Positions 35,201-48,550 of a stretch of 64,000 nt of DNA are shown piece by piece; positions within the stretch are counted from its first letter, which is position 1; each line of letters starts with the position of its first letter. The notes under the pieces are model-generated. The model did no database searches. It was given only the letters and a program-made list of their open reading frames with translations, and was not told the origin of the DNA. The position numbers and the translations under genes are program-made. Origin of the DNA: Brachionus rotundiformis (taxonomy: Eukaryota; Rotifera; Eurotatoria; Ploima; Brachionidae); NCBI GenBank assembly GCA_016802295.1, contig JAESIW010000180.1, positions 2,752,102-2,816,101 on the forward strand, given 5' to 3'.

Positions 35201-38200
35201 AAATTAAGAATTGGACAGACGATTAAAACTCAGTTTTTATGCCTATCAAGAAATTCAATCAAAGTATTTGTTTTAAAATCTGAAAAAATATCCTTTATGA
35301 AAAATATATTTTTGATTTAAAACAAAAGAGATTAAACATTTTTTTTTTAATTTTTCTTTGAAAAAAAATCAATACACAATTGAAAATATTTTTCAATTGT
35401 TATAAATCAATCTTTATAGTTGTAAAAAAAATATTTTTTTTGTGTTTCAAAGTTTATACTCAAGTTAGATTAACTAGTCTTTGGCGATTAGTGTTATTAT
35501 TAAGTATTTGTCAATTAAAATATTAAATAAATTAAATTTTGATTTTTTCAATAATATGACAGATATTTAGAATTAGTGAAAAATGAGAAAAAATTAAATC
35601 TAGTTATCTATGTTCATAAAATTATGTAATGTAATCTTTAATTCTAATTTAAATAATTGGAAAATAATTACTAGTTTTGATCGGAAAAAAAATTATTTAA
35701 TAATTAGATTTTCTAATTTAGTTATAAATTTGGAAATATTTTATTTATTTTCAATTTTTTTTTCATTCTGTTTAAATTAAATAAAATCCAAGAAATCATA
35801 TTTGTACTATATTTTTTAAATACAAGACCTGGATATTTTACAATTTAGATAATTAATACATATCTTATAAGCAAATAGACAAAAATAAATTTTTGTAATT
35901 TATTTTAAACAATTAATAATATTTATTGTTGCTCTAAGCCAATGCGTAAGCATAACCTCTTACGGTTGTTGGTAACTATTGCCGCGAAAAATATAGATAA
36001 GTAAAGAATAAAAGCAACAAGTTAATATAATCTTAGTTTAAATTAACCGAACTATTTTACATTTCAGCAATAACAAGTCTGTTTATAGATAAAATCTTTT
36101 TTGAAATGATAAGAAATATAGAACAACAAATGAATCTAAACCAAAATAATTTATTGATTTAATCGATTCAAAATAAAATGAGCTTTAAATTGACGACTGT
36201 AATTAGCCTGAATGAGAATTTTCAAATATTTAGTTATTTGAACTAGAAAATAATATTTCAAAGTATACAAGTCTATTTATCTGGACAGATAAAATCGATT
36301 TAAATAATTCTCTTTATCGGCTTCGAATAATTAAATAATTGCTTTGGTTTGATAAATTTTGGTTCAGATCATTCCTGATTTTCCAGAAGGCTATCAATCA
36401 TCTTCTAGGTTACGCAACCTTTCCCAACACTCATATTTATTCATAGAATCATTAAAGGGTATTAATTTCTTCGTTAAGATTATGATATTATATAACTTTT
36501 TTCAAAATGAGTTTTTACATCTACTTAAAAAATATTTATCGAGTGAAAACATAGCTTAATAAACACTTAACAGATATTGACTTAAAAATCTAAGAGTATC
36601 TTTTCTTACTTAGTTGTTATAACTAGATTACTTTTATTAAGTCTTAAAAAAGATTTCGAAGATTTTCAGTTTAGAACAAACACTATTAGAGTATTTTTGA
36701 AAAAATATTATAAAAATAGGTTTAATGGTTTATCAAGCTTTATTTTAAAATTAGATAATATCATATAATAAAAATGATATTTTCAAAAAGAATGATTTTT
36801 ATATTTAATTTTATTTAATTTTAAATTTAATATAAATATATTAGAAAATAATTTAAAATATATTTTAACTAAAAATAAATTGGATAGTTTTTATTTCCGA
36901 TTGATGGGTAAACGTTCAAGTATTGTTTTTTGTCTAATAGAATGCTTAATAATATTTATAAGTAATTTTCTTAAGTTTTAGCAACTACTTGATAAGTTGA
37001 ACAAGTTTAGACGGATGGCAATACTTTATTAGAAAAATGAATAATATGAATAATTTAATGCAAAAATAAAAGTTTAATTTTTTTGGAAATATATTGGCTA
37101 TTGTTATGTTTGTATAGCTTATTAGTATTAGACCGAGATTAAAATTCACTTGTGTTATTTAAAGATATTGTCCAGAATTGTTTTCATAATTCAATCGCTT
37201 TTTATAATATATTTTTAATTTCTTTTTAAAAAACTAAAACAAATAAAAATTGAAATTAGATTAACTGTTCGCATTTGGATCTTTGTTCTAAAGCTTTTAA
37301 AAAATATTAAAAAGTCTTGTCTGGTGCATGTTGTTTTTATGATTTTACGAAATCTTTCAAATTAAAACAATTGACCTAAGCCAATTTTTTAAAAGTTTTT
37401 ATTTAATTTTTTTTAATTAAGAAAAAAATTGAATGTAAAAATAAATACACAGCTGTATCTAATATCATCAGAGAGTACCAATTTTGACCAAAGAATGACC
37501 AACTTTCACAACAAAATCAAAGAATCGCCTCCAATAATACCAATGTCACTTAAAAGGAATTTTCATAAGCCAAATTCAACACAGGTAAAAAATTTCAATC
37601 AGAGTTCTTTCATTAAACGACTTGTTGTTTATAAGAATTTTATTTAAATTGCTTTTCTAATAAATTTATTAAAGATAAAGGTTTCGTTACGGATTTTAAA
37701 CAAATCAATAGATAACACACTAAAACCAAATCAATCGGATCATTTTAAAATCAATAATTCACACTTGAAAATTGATTTTTGGAAAAAACAGCTAGTTCTT
37801 AGTACCGATTCATATAATCAACACATTAACGCCAGTACTTATAAATTTGATTCTATATATACAAGTGATGATTTTCAAGTAATTTTAATTCATTAAAAAA
37901 TAGTTTAAAAATTTAACAAATAATTTTTAAGGAGGACATTTGTGCATCAATTTTGGCTTCAAGTGATTCACTAAGCTTGATACCTCAGAATCAAAATTCA
38001 TGCATAATAACTTATGGCAACAATTCTAGTCAGACCAGTTTGGGATCTGACGATTGTGTGTCTTCTTTTGGCGTAATTCCTTTAACTTTATTTTGGTTGT
38101 TCAGGTTACTTCAAGACCAGTATGTAAAATATGGAACTAAATGCCAAATAAAACTATCCATGCTAGAAATTGAGAATGATAAGATTAAAGATCTTTTAAA

Positions 38201-41200
38201 AAATGATTTTTGTGGAATTGAGCAAGTTTCGTCCTGTTATAGGAAGGTGACAGATTCAGACAAAGCTCTAATGTATTTGGATTCAGGCCTTGCCAACCGA
38301 GAAAGTTACCAATCTAATTTGGTCTTTTCCTTAATAGTTGAGTCTATAGAACCCATGGACACTAACAAAACATTAATTAGTACAATTTATAATTATATTT
38401 ATTTTAAAACAATTAATTAATTAATTTAAAATTTACTAGAAAATTTTAATAAAATTTGCTTTGTCGAGTTTGGAAATATTGGGAAAGACCAAGCAAATTT
38501 TGAGCAATTAAATTGTTTACTCACGAGCGTAATTAATAAAGAATATAAAGAAAAAAGAATATTGACAAGGCTATTGGGCCAAATATTAGGCACATCTAAT
38601 TTAAAATTGGGCATTGTGGCCCATGTTTCATCCGATCTTAATAATTTTGTAGAAACATTGGACATATTAAGACATACGTCAAGCATACAAATGCTTATTG
38701 ATCAAAAAGAGTCTAAAGTAAGTTGGGATTTTGTTTGTTTTAATCTACCATCAAATAGCTTTTAATTTAAATTAATTAAGATTTAGGATCCGTGGTTTAT
38801 ATCAAAGACTAGATTAGCAATTAAGAGTTTATTTTATTTTTCTAATATTTATAAATCATGCAACTTAAATTACAACTTATTTTTAAATTGTTTGCATATG
38901 AGTCATATAAAATTCTTTATCGGCAGTTTATTACCATGGCTAGTTAATCATTTGATCTTGCATTCGATTCGATTAGACCGCAATAAAAGCATTGCATGAT
39001 CGGCAAGCGGCTTTATACTGTTATATTATCCGCATCTCTTTTCGGTAATTTTATGGTACTTGACAGTATTTCTACAAATTTGGCTATGTTGCTTTTTTTA
39101 ATTAGGAAAAATAATGGTATTAAATTTTAGACCTAATTTTGCAAATGAACATTATTAGATATTCAAAGTTAATTGTATAAAAATTTATTATTCTTTTATA
39201 CATTTTTACTATGAAATTCTAAGATTATAAAAATTTGTCATAAACTGTATTTTAAATACAGTACTCTTTTTTGACAAATTGTAGAGTTTTCCTCTTTTTT
39301 CTACCAATTTAACAAAAAATCCAATTATCAGTCTTTTATTTTTTAATAATTATCTGTTTAATATAATTTAAAGTAAGCTCTATGAATGATTAAATGTTTT
39401 ACTTTACATATTTTTTTTCGCTTCATTCAAAAAAGCCAAAACAAATATACTTGGTATTGGCAACTTGTAATTTGAATGCTTCTATAGCAAATAAATCAAT
39501 TAATATGGAATTTTTATAAAATATCTATATTAAAAATTACTTAAACTTATAATTTATGAAAAAGATTTTTTTTCTTATTTGCTTAGTGTCATATTGAGCT
39601 TTTGATTTGTTAATGACTATTTTTACCAAGATGGTTGGGTAGTTAGCTCTATGCACTTGTATAGGAGCCTTGATGATGTTGGCAGTCCTCATCCGTCTAT
39701 TTATTCCCATCTTCAGGGGTAATCTAACCTTATCGAACCATTAGACCGTCAGCTCCAGAGATTAGAGCTTTAGTTGTTAATAAGTTAGAGTATTCTTCTA
39801 ATAGATTAAAGAAAAAATGCTTGATGAGTTTGTGTATATAGGCGTTAGGGAAAAAGTTTGGTGAAGCATGACTGTGCGATTTTTCAAATGTCTGTGTAGC
39901 TACAATCAAAGCGCTACATAAATAAATAAACAATGTGCATGATTCGATTAAAATCAAAAGGAAGTATAAAAGAATTTTAAAACAAATATTTAAAAATGAG
40001 TAAGAGAGCTCGAGGACTTTTTCACAGTTTTTATTCATCGATAAGATAAATCTATGATGAATGTAATCGAAGCCGATTTAGAATCTTAATCCTTGAATGC
40101 TTATGCAATCAATTGAAAAATCAATTTAAATACATTGAATACCATGAAAGATATGCACGTCAAGGTATGACAAAGGTGATATAAATTGCGCTTTTATTAA
40201 TTTTAAGAGAAAAATTTCCATGCCTTTAGTCAAAGTACCACGCCATATTCTCCAAGGTTATTTTTCTTTCAAGGTGATTTATCAAACTCTAATCTAAATC
40301 AAAAATCATTAATGTATAATTAAGAGAATTCGATAAGCGCGCTAAACTTCCTTTAGAATAAATCAACAAAATTTATTCGAATGTTTATCTTGTATCGAAA
40401 AAATATTTAGACCAACTTTGATCTTTCGCCAAATCGCCAAAATTTTACATTAAAAGCTCATAGAACACGAGCAATTAAACTAAGATAACAATGATAAATG
40501 TGCAACTAAAATATCAGTATGGTAGCCTTCTATTTTAAATCTATTTATCCATTAATGTTGCCATTAACATTTCTCAAGAGTGTGTTTTCCAGACGATAGA
40601 ATTGCTAAACTTTATGTTGTATATATTTTAAACAACTGATTGGTAATTTATCACAGCATGGCGTGTATTTACAAACTAGGCCCTTTTTTATGGCATTTCC
40701 TTTTTACTAATCTTCTTGTTAAGTACATTCTAATTTTATTATTTTGTTACTTTTTCCAAGTTATAAAATTGATTGCTACTGAGATAACAATTTCTAATCA
40801 GTAAATGCTAATTATTGTACAATTAAGTTTTTTCAACAGTTTGAGTAATTCTTAAATTCATTTAGGTGAAAAAATCTATTTTCATTTTAAATTTTAGATT
40901 CTGTTGATTAGATATTGTTAAGTTAATTAGGTCTTGGGAAACTATCACAAATAAAATGGATGCTTTTGCTTGTCTAAAAGCCTATGTGGTAGCTTTGGAT
41001 AGGACATAGAAGTAATTATTCTAATGGTTGCATATTTTTAGTTAATTTATGATTTTAAATAAAGAAGGGAAATATTAAGCTTATTTAGTATGGCTATACT
41101 ATTAAGAATAATTTAAATTTTTTGGATAATTATTAAAGATCAAATATAAAAAATTAAATAGTTGTTAAAAACGAATATTTTAAGTTTTGAGGTTGATTTG

Positions 41201-43817
41201 GATTTAACACGGTATACTTATCTATTTTTCCTGGAGACATTAATGATAAATTTTCAGATGAAATTATTTTTTTTCTAAATAATTTAACAAAAACAAAAAA
41301 AATTTAATAAAGAAAATATTTGATTTTTAAACCATGATTAATTTAAAGGGGAATCGGATTGTTTTATGGTTTCGAATAATTTTATCTTAATTAGAAAGGA
41401 TTTTAGAAATAATTAAAGCTATCCAGTCAAGCAAATTTAACACACTTTTAGTGTCGAAATAAGAATCTAATTTTTATCTATAATTAAATTTTTAAATATA
41501 TATATGATGACAATTATCCTTCATGATCCAATTGTATCAATCAAAAAAGAATTACCTAAAAGATAGTCAAAGACTATTAGTCTTAATAGAAAAATAAATA
41601 TTCAAATTTTTTTTAATTTTATTATTTATTAAAATTAATTAAAATAGGAAAATAAATAGCCATAGCTGGTGAAAGAGTAATCCGCAGCTGAGGTTTGAAG
41701 AGCCGGTTTAAAGATCAAATATGAGAGCATATATTTGATTAATTTGAATAACTACTTAAAAAATTAATAATCCAGGGAATTATCCGAAAATAAAGGTAAA
41801 ATAGATGAATAAACACAATACGTAAATAAACGTCGATTCGAAAGTAAACGCTCAATTGCTTTGATAGATTAATAATTACACGTTCCGAATATAATCAATT
41901 AATCTATCAATACTTAATTAAGTTTTAGAATTGTACTCAGAATTAAAGCGAAGCTTACTAACTTAGACTTGTTTCTATTCCTAGAAGTCCATCAAATTCA
42001 AGCCACAAAGAAGATTAAGAGCTCTCGAACTTTTCTCTTACACACTCGGATTCACGTAGTCTTCCATCCATTTTTTAAAAAAATCAAAGCTTACCTCATC
42101 CTTTCTACGTAGCGCTCTTGGAGCACTATATGACCACTTATTGTGACAATTCTATATTTCAAAATTGTGGTCAATATTAAATTATTTTTAATTGGCTAAA
42201 TAAAATTATATAAACATTTTATTTTACAAGTTTTTCTAAGTGTTAAACCTATTTTCTAGTATTAATAACTTAAACCAATACCCTCGTCGTTTAAGTGACA
42301 ATTTTTACCTAATATAAATTAATTTTTTTTTAAGATGAAATTAGATAAAAATCGAACTAAAAATCACATGATTCAATCTGGTTCTACAATCACAAGTACG
42401 CCAAGTAGAATGAAGTTACCTTTGGGTGGCCACAATTCAGACAAAACAGAAATATGGATCGATGGACCCAGAACAGGACCCAAAGTGTCTCCTATTAACA
42501 AAATTCTAACACCTGGCGAGTCAATAAATTTTAATGAGATATGGATTGATGGACCTAATGCCAGTGACATTAAGCCCAAAAAATGCAAGTCCAAATCAAG
42601 AAATAGTGTTGACCAAGCACATAAATTGAACTCTTATTTCGAGTCCATAAAAGACTTGAGGTTCGACGAGACAGATTCTATTGAATGCTTGGACAGGGCT
42701 TTGCTCAAGCAACTAAATGACCAGGATGCCGATATAATCGAAAATTTTGTCTTTAACACAGATTCTAATTCTAGGCCTATCAGTCTTCTGAGTGTAAATT
42801 CTTCAGACACCTATTCCACAGCCACAAACTCTACCACAAGCTCAGAGTTTAACAAGTCCGAATCGAGTTATATCAAAAAATTGGAAGACTTGAAATCAAG
42901 TTATGACAAAATGATATTCAAGCAAACATTTGAACCAATGGAATCATTGCACAAAACTTTAGAGTCTATTCTAAGCTTGGACCAACAGATGGCTAACCAT
43001 CAAGTATGCAGAGATTTGAATTCTTTCGACAGACCAAGCAGAATGACTGACATGGAAAAAGAGAAAAGACTGTCCAGAATTTTGTCACCAGCAAGACTCA
43101 AAACTCAAAATTTATACACAAGCATAGTAAATCCTCAAACTTCTCCATCCGGATCATCGTCTTGCTCATCTAATTCGACCAATTCATCAATCACTCCACC
43201 ATCATCAACACCAAATGGTAGTTTTAATCAAGAATTATCTAACCGCGCAGCAATCAAAAACAGACTATTTTTTAATTTTAATTCACGAAACGGGCTATCA
43301 TTTCAAAATTGTAGCTCTGTGCCAACAACTCCTGTTCATGTACCATGTGATGTCAATCATAAGAAACAAAAATGTACAGATTTGAAAAATAGTAAGAAAC
43401 AAGATTCGATTTTAAATCGAATTTTTAATAGAACTAAGTCTCGAGAACGACTCCAAAACGGTATGGTATGTAATAACCAAGCTATGAGAAAATAACCAAA
43501 GCTCTTTATAAATTTAAAACTAACTTTAATTAATAATTGCTAAATAATAACCATCAAAATTTATTTTTGTATTTAATTGTAAAAATTATTTTAATTAAAT
43601 TTTGTCTTTTTGTTTAATTTTTGAAAATAAAGTATCCGAAAAAATAAAATCTTTGAATGATTCAATAAAGCTGCAAAAAGGTCATTTAAAGAAATTTTTC
43701 AGAAGTGACAAAAAACCAAATTATGTTGATTGTAGACAATGCCAGCCAACTCAAATGAAAAATAAAATTAATGTTAAAGTATTTGTTAAATTTTTCTCCT
43801 CGACAAATTTAATTTAG
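32259..43817 (+). CDS. KIF26-like atypical kinesin (motor without intact P-loop)
   Basis: Model: 32259-32485, 37422-37584, 37681-37878, 37932-38379, 38440-38717, 42335-43460, 43633-43817 (2,625 bases, 874 residues). Exons 3-5 are the best supported. They encode a divergent kinesin motor: VSLRILN as strand 1, KIDFWKKQLVL and YKFDSIYTSDDFQED, then GVIPLTLFWLF, ENDKIKDLL, and VEFGNIGKD in place of switch II DLAGSE, followed by LLGQILGTSNLKLGIVAHVSSDLNNFVETLDILRH. Gene order and wording fit KIF26/VAB-8, atypical kinesins that bind microtubules without ATPase activity. The P-loop equivalent, YGNNSSQTSLG (224-234), has no GKT/S. The first exon and the tail exons join in compatible phases, but their membership is inference; the tail carries two EIWIDGP motifs (about 478 and 507) and Ser/Thr-rich disorder. 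Confidence 0.6.
32486..37421. other. Large presumed intron 1 of the kinesin-like gene
   Basis: 4.9 kb, far longer than the 45-70-base norm. A frame at 36359-36559 with an upstream TTTTGGTTCAG acceptor-like string (IIPDFPEGYQSSSRLRN) might be an exon, but its phases do not fit the neighbours. The patches around 34880-35100 are less AT-rich and unidentified. If exon 1 is wrongly assigned, this is intergenic DNA. Confidence 0.4.
38718..42334. other. Large presumed intron 5 of the kinesin-like gene
   Basis: 3.6 kb between a strong donor (AAA|GTAAGT) and an acceptor in matching phase 0. It contains a more balanced patch at about 39590-39790 that includes GGTTGGGTAGTTAGCTC and, on the minus strand, GGTTCGATAAGG, loosely like tRNA-type promoter boxes. 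Another GC-richer patch lies at about 41660-42130. Neither was identified. Confidence 0.45.
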
Positions 43818-44554
43818 TTTATTATAGAATTTTTGCTATGGAGAAACGAGTCAAATTAAAAAAAAACATAATAATAAAATTATCACTGATAATATCCGTT
43901 TTTTGATGCTAAAATCTTATGATTTTTGAAAGTAAATATAAATAGACCCTTACTAAATACTAATTACCAAACTTTATCTAAGTTACAAATATAGATAAAT
44001 AAATTTGTGTGACTTTTTTGTTTAAATAATTAAAATAATAAATTGATTCAAATAATTATAAAATTTTTTATTTGTTTTTATTTTTTAGTAGTCTGAGAAT
44101 TATCTTTTTTAGTAAGCATGCGAAAAAATTATATTTTCTAGAAAATGATTATTAAAATCTGATAAGATGATATCCTTTTAGGACAATTTTGTTTTTTTTT
44201 TAATTTTCAAAATTATGTTAAAATAAATCAAATACTTTACCAAATTATTTAAAACAGATAGTTCAACGAACACGACTTTTCAGGTGTATGGGAGGTCTAG
44301 AGTCTTTCCACCATTGTAAATATGCCATTATTTAAAAGTATCTCGAGCTGAAAGTTCATTAAACTGAATCAAATTTTCAAAATCAAAAATTTGCTTAATG
44401 AGTTAAAAAAATGAAAAGACAGTCTGAAAAGAAAAAAAATTGATTGACTACCTAAATATTTGATTAAAATAAATAAAAAATTAAAATTTTTGATATTTTT
44501 ATTAAAAATTGTTAAGAATTTTCAAGTTTTAATTGTTGTACTAAGTTTTATTTT
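43818..44554. other. Spacer between converging kinesin-like and ABCG genes
   Basis: AT-rich 3' flank of both genes. No frame or repeat was recognised. Confidence 0.5.
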
Positions 44555-47309
44555 TTAATTCTTACGGAGTCTTAGTTTTAATAAAAGGTATCCTAAAGCC
44601 CTCATGAAAATAGCTAGAAAAAATAAAAGAAAAATATCAAGCCATAGCAAGTTCTATAAAAATTAAATAAAATTTAAAAATTAATAAAATGATAAAGGAA
44701 ATTTGTTCTAAATTTACTTTTTTGACTGCATATTGATCCAGTACAGCGTCACCATTTGCATAGCATCTTGCATTTTTGCATAACACTGTGCCATTTGTGG
44801 TTGTAACATTATTAAATGGATTTGAGCATGGTATAGAATCATATGAAGTCCATAATTCAATCATCAATATTTCAAAAGTATAATAAAACCAAGATATATA
44901 TTTAATCCACACAAAGTAAGCCCGTGTTGAGCTTTATTAAGATTGAGAGGAGGAAAAAATTAAATTATTTAACTAAATTAAAAAATGTTTACTCATTATT
45001 TAAAAAGTATCCAGCAAATAATATTAGAGGAATCAATATTGGTCCAGCTATAGCAGTAGATAATTCAATACTTCCAGTTGCAACAGAAATCAAATAGGCT
45101 AAATAAATAAAAATTATTCAAAGTATAGGTATTTTTTAACTTTACCGAAACTCATGCTACACTGAATCATAAGTATAAATGTAAATAAGATTGAAAAATA
45201 AACTCCTGCATCATTTCTCACATTAGCCATCCAGTATATGATTGTTATAAGTATAAAACTCATTAAAAAATATTTCGGAAACTTATTTGAAAATAAGATA
45301 ATCAGAGCAAAAAAGACAAATAATATCAAAAAAATTAATACCTCAGCTATTTGTTTGGAAATATAATAAATAAAAGGTGAGTAAAGTCTATCCCGGTAAT
45401 CTCTATAGAAAACAGATATTTCACCGATAAAAACATTAAGAATCGGAAACAAAAATATAAAACCAACATTCATCATTGTAACAAACAAAAGTCCGGTTGT
45501 GTTTAGGACACCCTTCTCGTCCAGTTTTAGATTTAAATAAATTAGTCCAAAAAACACCCCGATGAACAAAACTTGAATAAGAAGAATTTTAGAAGAAATT
45601 GGTGTTCGAATATCAGTAATAAAATTGCGCCAAATCAACCATTTAAATTGTTCAATATATGAAGATTTGTACCTAATAAGATAGTATTTAAGTATTTAGT
45701 ATACCCAAAATTATTAATAGACAATTAAGAGAATAAAAACCATACCCTGATGGTTCATCCTCATAGTCTTCATTTTCCAAATTATAATTTGTATGAAGCA
45801 TATTAATTGATTGCAGAATATTTGCCTGGTAATTACTTTGCTTAAATGTTTCACATATTCTCTTATAAAATCAAAATTTTTAATCAATAATAAAATAGTA
45901 TTCAAATATTAAATAAACTATTACTTGTGATCTAATAAGCCCTTCTTCTCTATAAACCGAAGGAATTGACAATATTGAAATAAAATAATCAGCAGGATTA
46001 TAATTTCTTGGACAATTATAACCAATACTTTTAATAAATAAATTTAACAAATTAAATAAAGAATTTTAATCTTATTTTTTATTAATTGTAGACTAATAAT
46101 TCAAAAACTAATATTACCTTGAAAAATATTGTGGAGCCACGTCTCTTGGTCCCAAATAAGCCACTTGTCCCTCAGATAATAAACAAAGACTAGTTAAAAC
46201 ATCAATTTAACATAAATTAAACAATTTATATAAAAAGGTGAAAAATTACACATTAAACTTTTCATATATTTGAGTCGAGGGCTGATGAATTGTGCAAATG
46301 ATTGTTTTTCCTAACCGTGCCTGTTCAGCCATTACCTCGACAAGTCCAATGGCCATATAAGCATCTTCAACAATTGGTTTAGTAAGTTAATTCATAAACT
46401 AAATTTATTACCCAAGCCTGATGTTGGCTCATCACAAAAAAGCAATGGTGGATTTGTTATTATCTAAATTAAAATTATTCACTAAAATCGTCAATTAATT
46501 ATCTAATTACTTCAGTCGCGAAAGCAAGACGACGTTTTTCTCCCCCTGAAATTCCTTTTAAAGCATCGCCTAATCCAATATAGCTGTCTTCAGCTTTCAT
46601 TAAATTACATTGTCTTATTACCTCATCTACTCTGTCATATTTTTCTTGACCAGTATAATCATCGCCCATTCTAAGGAAAGCCTAAAATTAACAATTTTAA
46701 ATTTATTTAAAAATTGATATTTATTTATTTTCACTTGGAAAGTGAGCCACTCTTTAACAGTCATTGTTCCAATAAAAATGTCATTTTGTTTAACATAACC
46801 TGAATATTCGGATATTTTTTTCAAATTTACAGGTCTTCCATTAACTCTAATATCACTTTCAATAATCAAGTTGCTCTTATCTCTAAAGTTTAGTATGTTC
46901 AATAGAGTAGTTTTTCCGGCTCCACTAGCACCCATTATTGCACATAAACTTCCTGGTCGTATGACACCAGTAACTTTTAAAGTTTAATTCTTCTATTAAA
47001 AAATATATCATTATTTACCATTATTTAATATCATTTTATAGTCCTGAGTGTCATCTTCTGGTGGACCAAAAATTCTGTCACGTATTTTATCCATTTTGCT
47101 TAATTTTTCCGGCGCTCTTGCATTTATTATCCACGATAGAGTAACTGGAACAAAGCTAGTTTTTTGGTTATAATTCTGATAAGCTGCTGAACTATTGTCT
47201 TGATATGGCTGAATCCAGTTACCTTGATTATATGAATTATAATCCGAATCATAAGTGTCCCCCTTAAGTTCAATTTAGATAAAATTTTGTTTAAGAAAAA
47301 AAATACCAT
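44555..47309 (-). CDS. ABCG (White-type) half-transporter
   Basis: Thirteen coding exons on the complement: 47307-47309, 47019-47262, 46735-46973, 46511-46681, 46412-46463, 46250-46364, 46118-46189, 45925-46027, 45746-45861, 45146-45672, 44993-45098, 44718-44931, 44555-44653 (2,061 bases, 686 residues). The N-terminal nucleotide-binding domain has Walker A GASGAGKTT (97-105), the Q-loop in YVKQND, signature ISGGEKRR (from 206), Walker B LLFCDEPTSGLD and the H-loop in TIHQPS. The transmembrane half follows (FITDIRTP...; GLLFVTMMNVGFIFLFP; NDAGVYFSILFTFILM), with an extracellular loop rich in Cys and two N-x-T sites before the last TM. Reverse NBD-TMD order defines ABCG, which exports lipids, sterols, pigments or drugs as dimers. 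Subfamily substrate is unknown. The first coding exon holds only the ATG, a less certain point. Confidence 0.92.
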
Positions 47310-48550
47310 TATTCAAGTCAAGTCGAAAACTTTAATTTTTTATCACTTCATTAATTCAAAACCAAGAGTATTTATTTTTCATATAGTTATATAATTAAAT
47401 ACTGATATTTTAATTGAATTTTTTATTAGATATTTTTGAAGTTTCTTGAAAGCTTGAAATCTTCGATTAAAGAGAATTTTTTTTGGCAAAATTTATTCAA
47501 GCGTTTTGTTTTAAATGTGGTAAAAAATGTGAGCAAAAACAAAATTGAATCGAGGTATTTCAAAAAGCTTTGTCATTTTGAAAATGTTTTTGAATTATTC
47601 AAATTTTGTTACATAAAATTCTATACAAAAATAGCTAAGTCATAAAGCTATTGTTTCTGAATAAGCATATTTGGCTAAACAATTAAATACTAATTTTTTC
47701 CTTTTAACATGCTTCACTGATAGCTTAAACTAATTTTGATTATTATCTCAATTTATAACAAAATAAATTAAGTTAAAATTGTCTAGAAAATTAAAAAAAA
47801 ATTATTTCAAGTCTAATTGGTTAGATGTTCAATACATATTCATTTGAATAATTATATTTTTTGTTTTTATTTCACAAAAAAATTTTATTTTTTAGACTTA
47901 ACTTTAGTCTTTCGGGTCGAAATCCGTCTTGAGCCAAAAAATGTTACATATAAAAAATCTCAGTTGAAAAAACAAGAAAATAAAAACTATCAAAAAATTT
48001 AAAAGTAAATTATATCTTAGGTCATGGGATTTCAGGAAAAATTCAAAAGATTATCAATCAACATAAGAGATTAATTGATAAAATATTTAACGTTTACTGG
48101 ACAAATTATTTTTTAACATTGATTAATTCTTTTGACACTGTAATAGGTTCTGCAATATTTTTACGTAAACGTTTATAAAGTTTTTAAAATCCACAATATT
48201 TATTTAATATAGACTTAAAATCTTGATTTCATTTAGCGTCAAATTTTATAATTAAAAATTTAATTTAATATTTTTATTTACAAAATATCAAAAAATTTTA
48301 AATTACATATTTAAATGGATATTTGATAGTGTTACCAAGGAAAGCTGAAAATGTAATTAAACATTCTAAACAAAAATACTTCAGTTTTGATAGATATCAA
48401 AGAAAATATTTAAATTTACACAAGCTAAATAAACTTTATATTCCCAAATAAAATCAATATTGAAATACACTCGGATAAAAAAAAGCTCTTATTTTATCTT
48501 AAATTATAAAGTTAAAATCAAAATTTTGAATGATATTTTAAATTTTTGAA
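47310..48550. other. Divergent spacer, ABCG to TRPV copy A
   Basis: 1.2 kb holding the promoters of ABCG (minus) and the first TRPV gene (plus). Several K/N/F-rich frames (for example 47436-47645) look like chance. No motif was identified. Confidence 0.45.

Noticed and set aside
35041..35340. hAT transposase C-terminal remnant on the minus strand
   Set aside because: Only a weak AERLF..F-like string was seen, with stops on both sides; not enough to claim a transposase.
36359..36559. Extra exon of the kinesin-like gene
   Set aside because: An acceptor-like string precedes it, but neither frame joins the flanking exons without a stop or phase clash.
39730..40038. 102-codon minus-strand frame in a kinesin intron
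   Set aside because: Hydrophobic, low-diversity product without motifs; partly overlaps the unidentified GC-richer patch but is not itself gene-like.
47436..48002. Two plus-strand frames upstream of TRPV copy A
   Set aside because: K/F/N-rich products with no similarity to anything recognised and no splice or start context.
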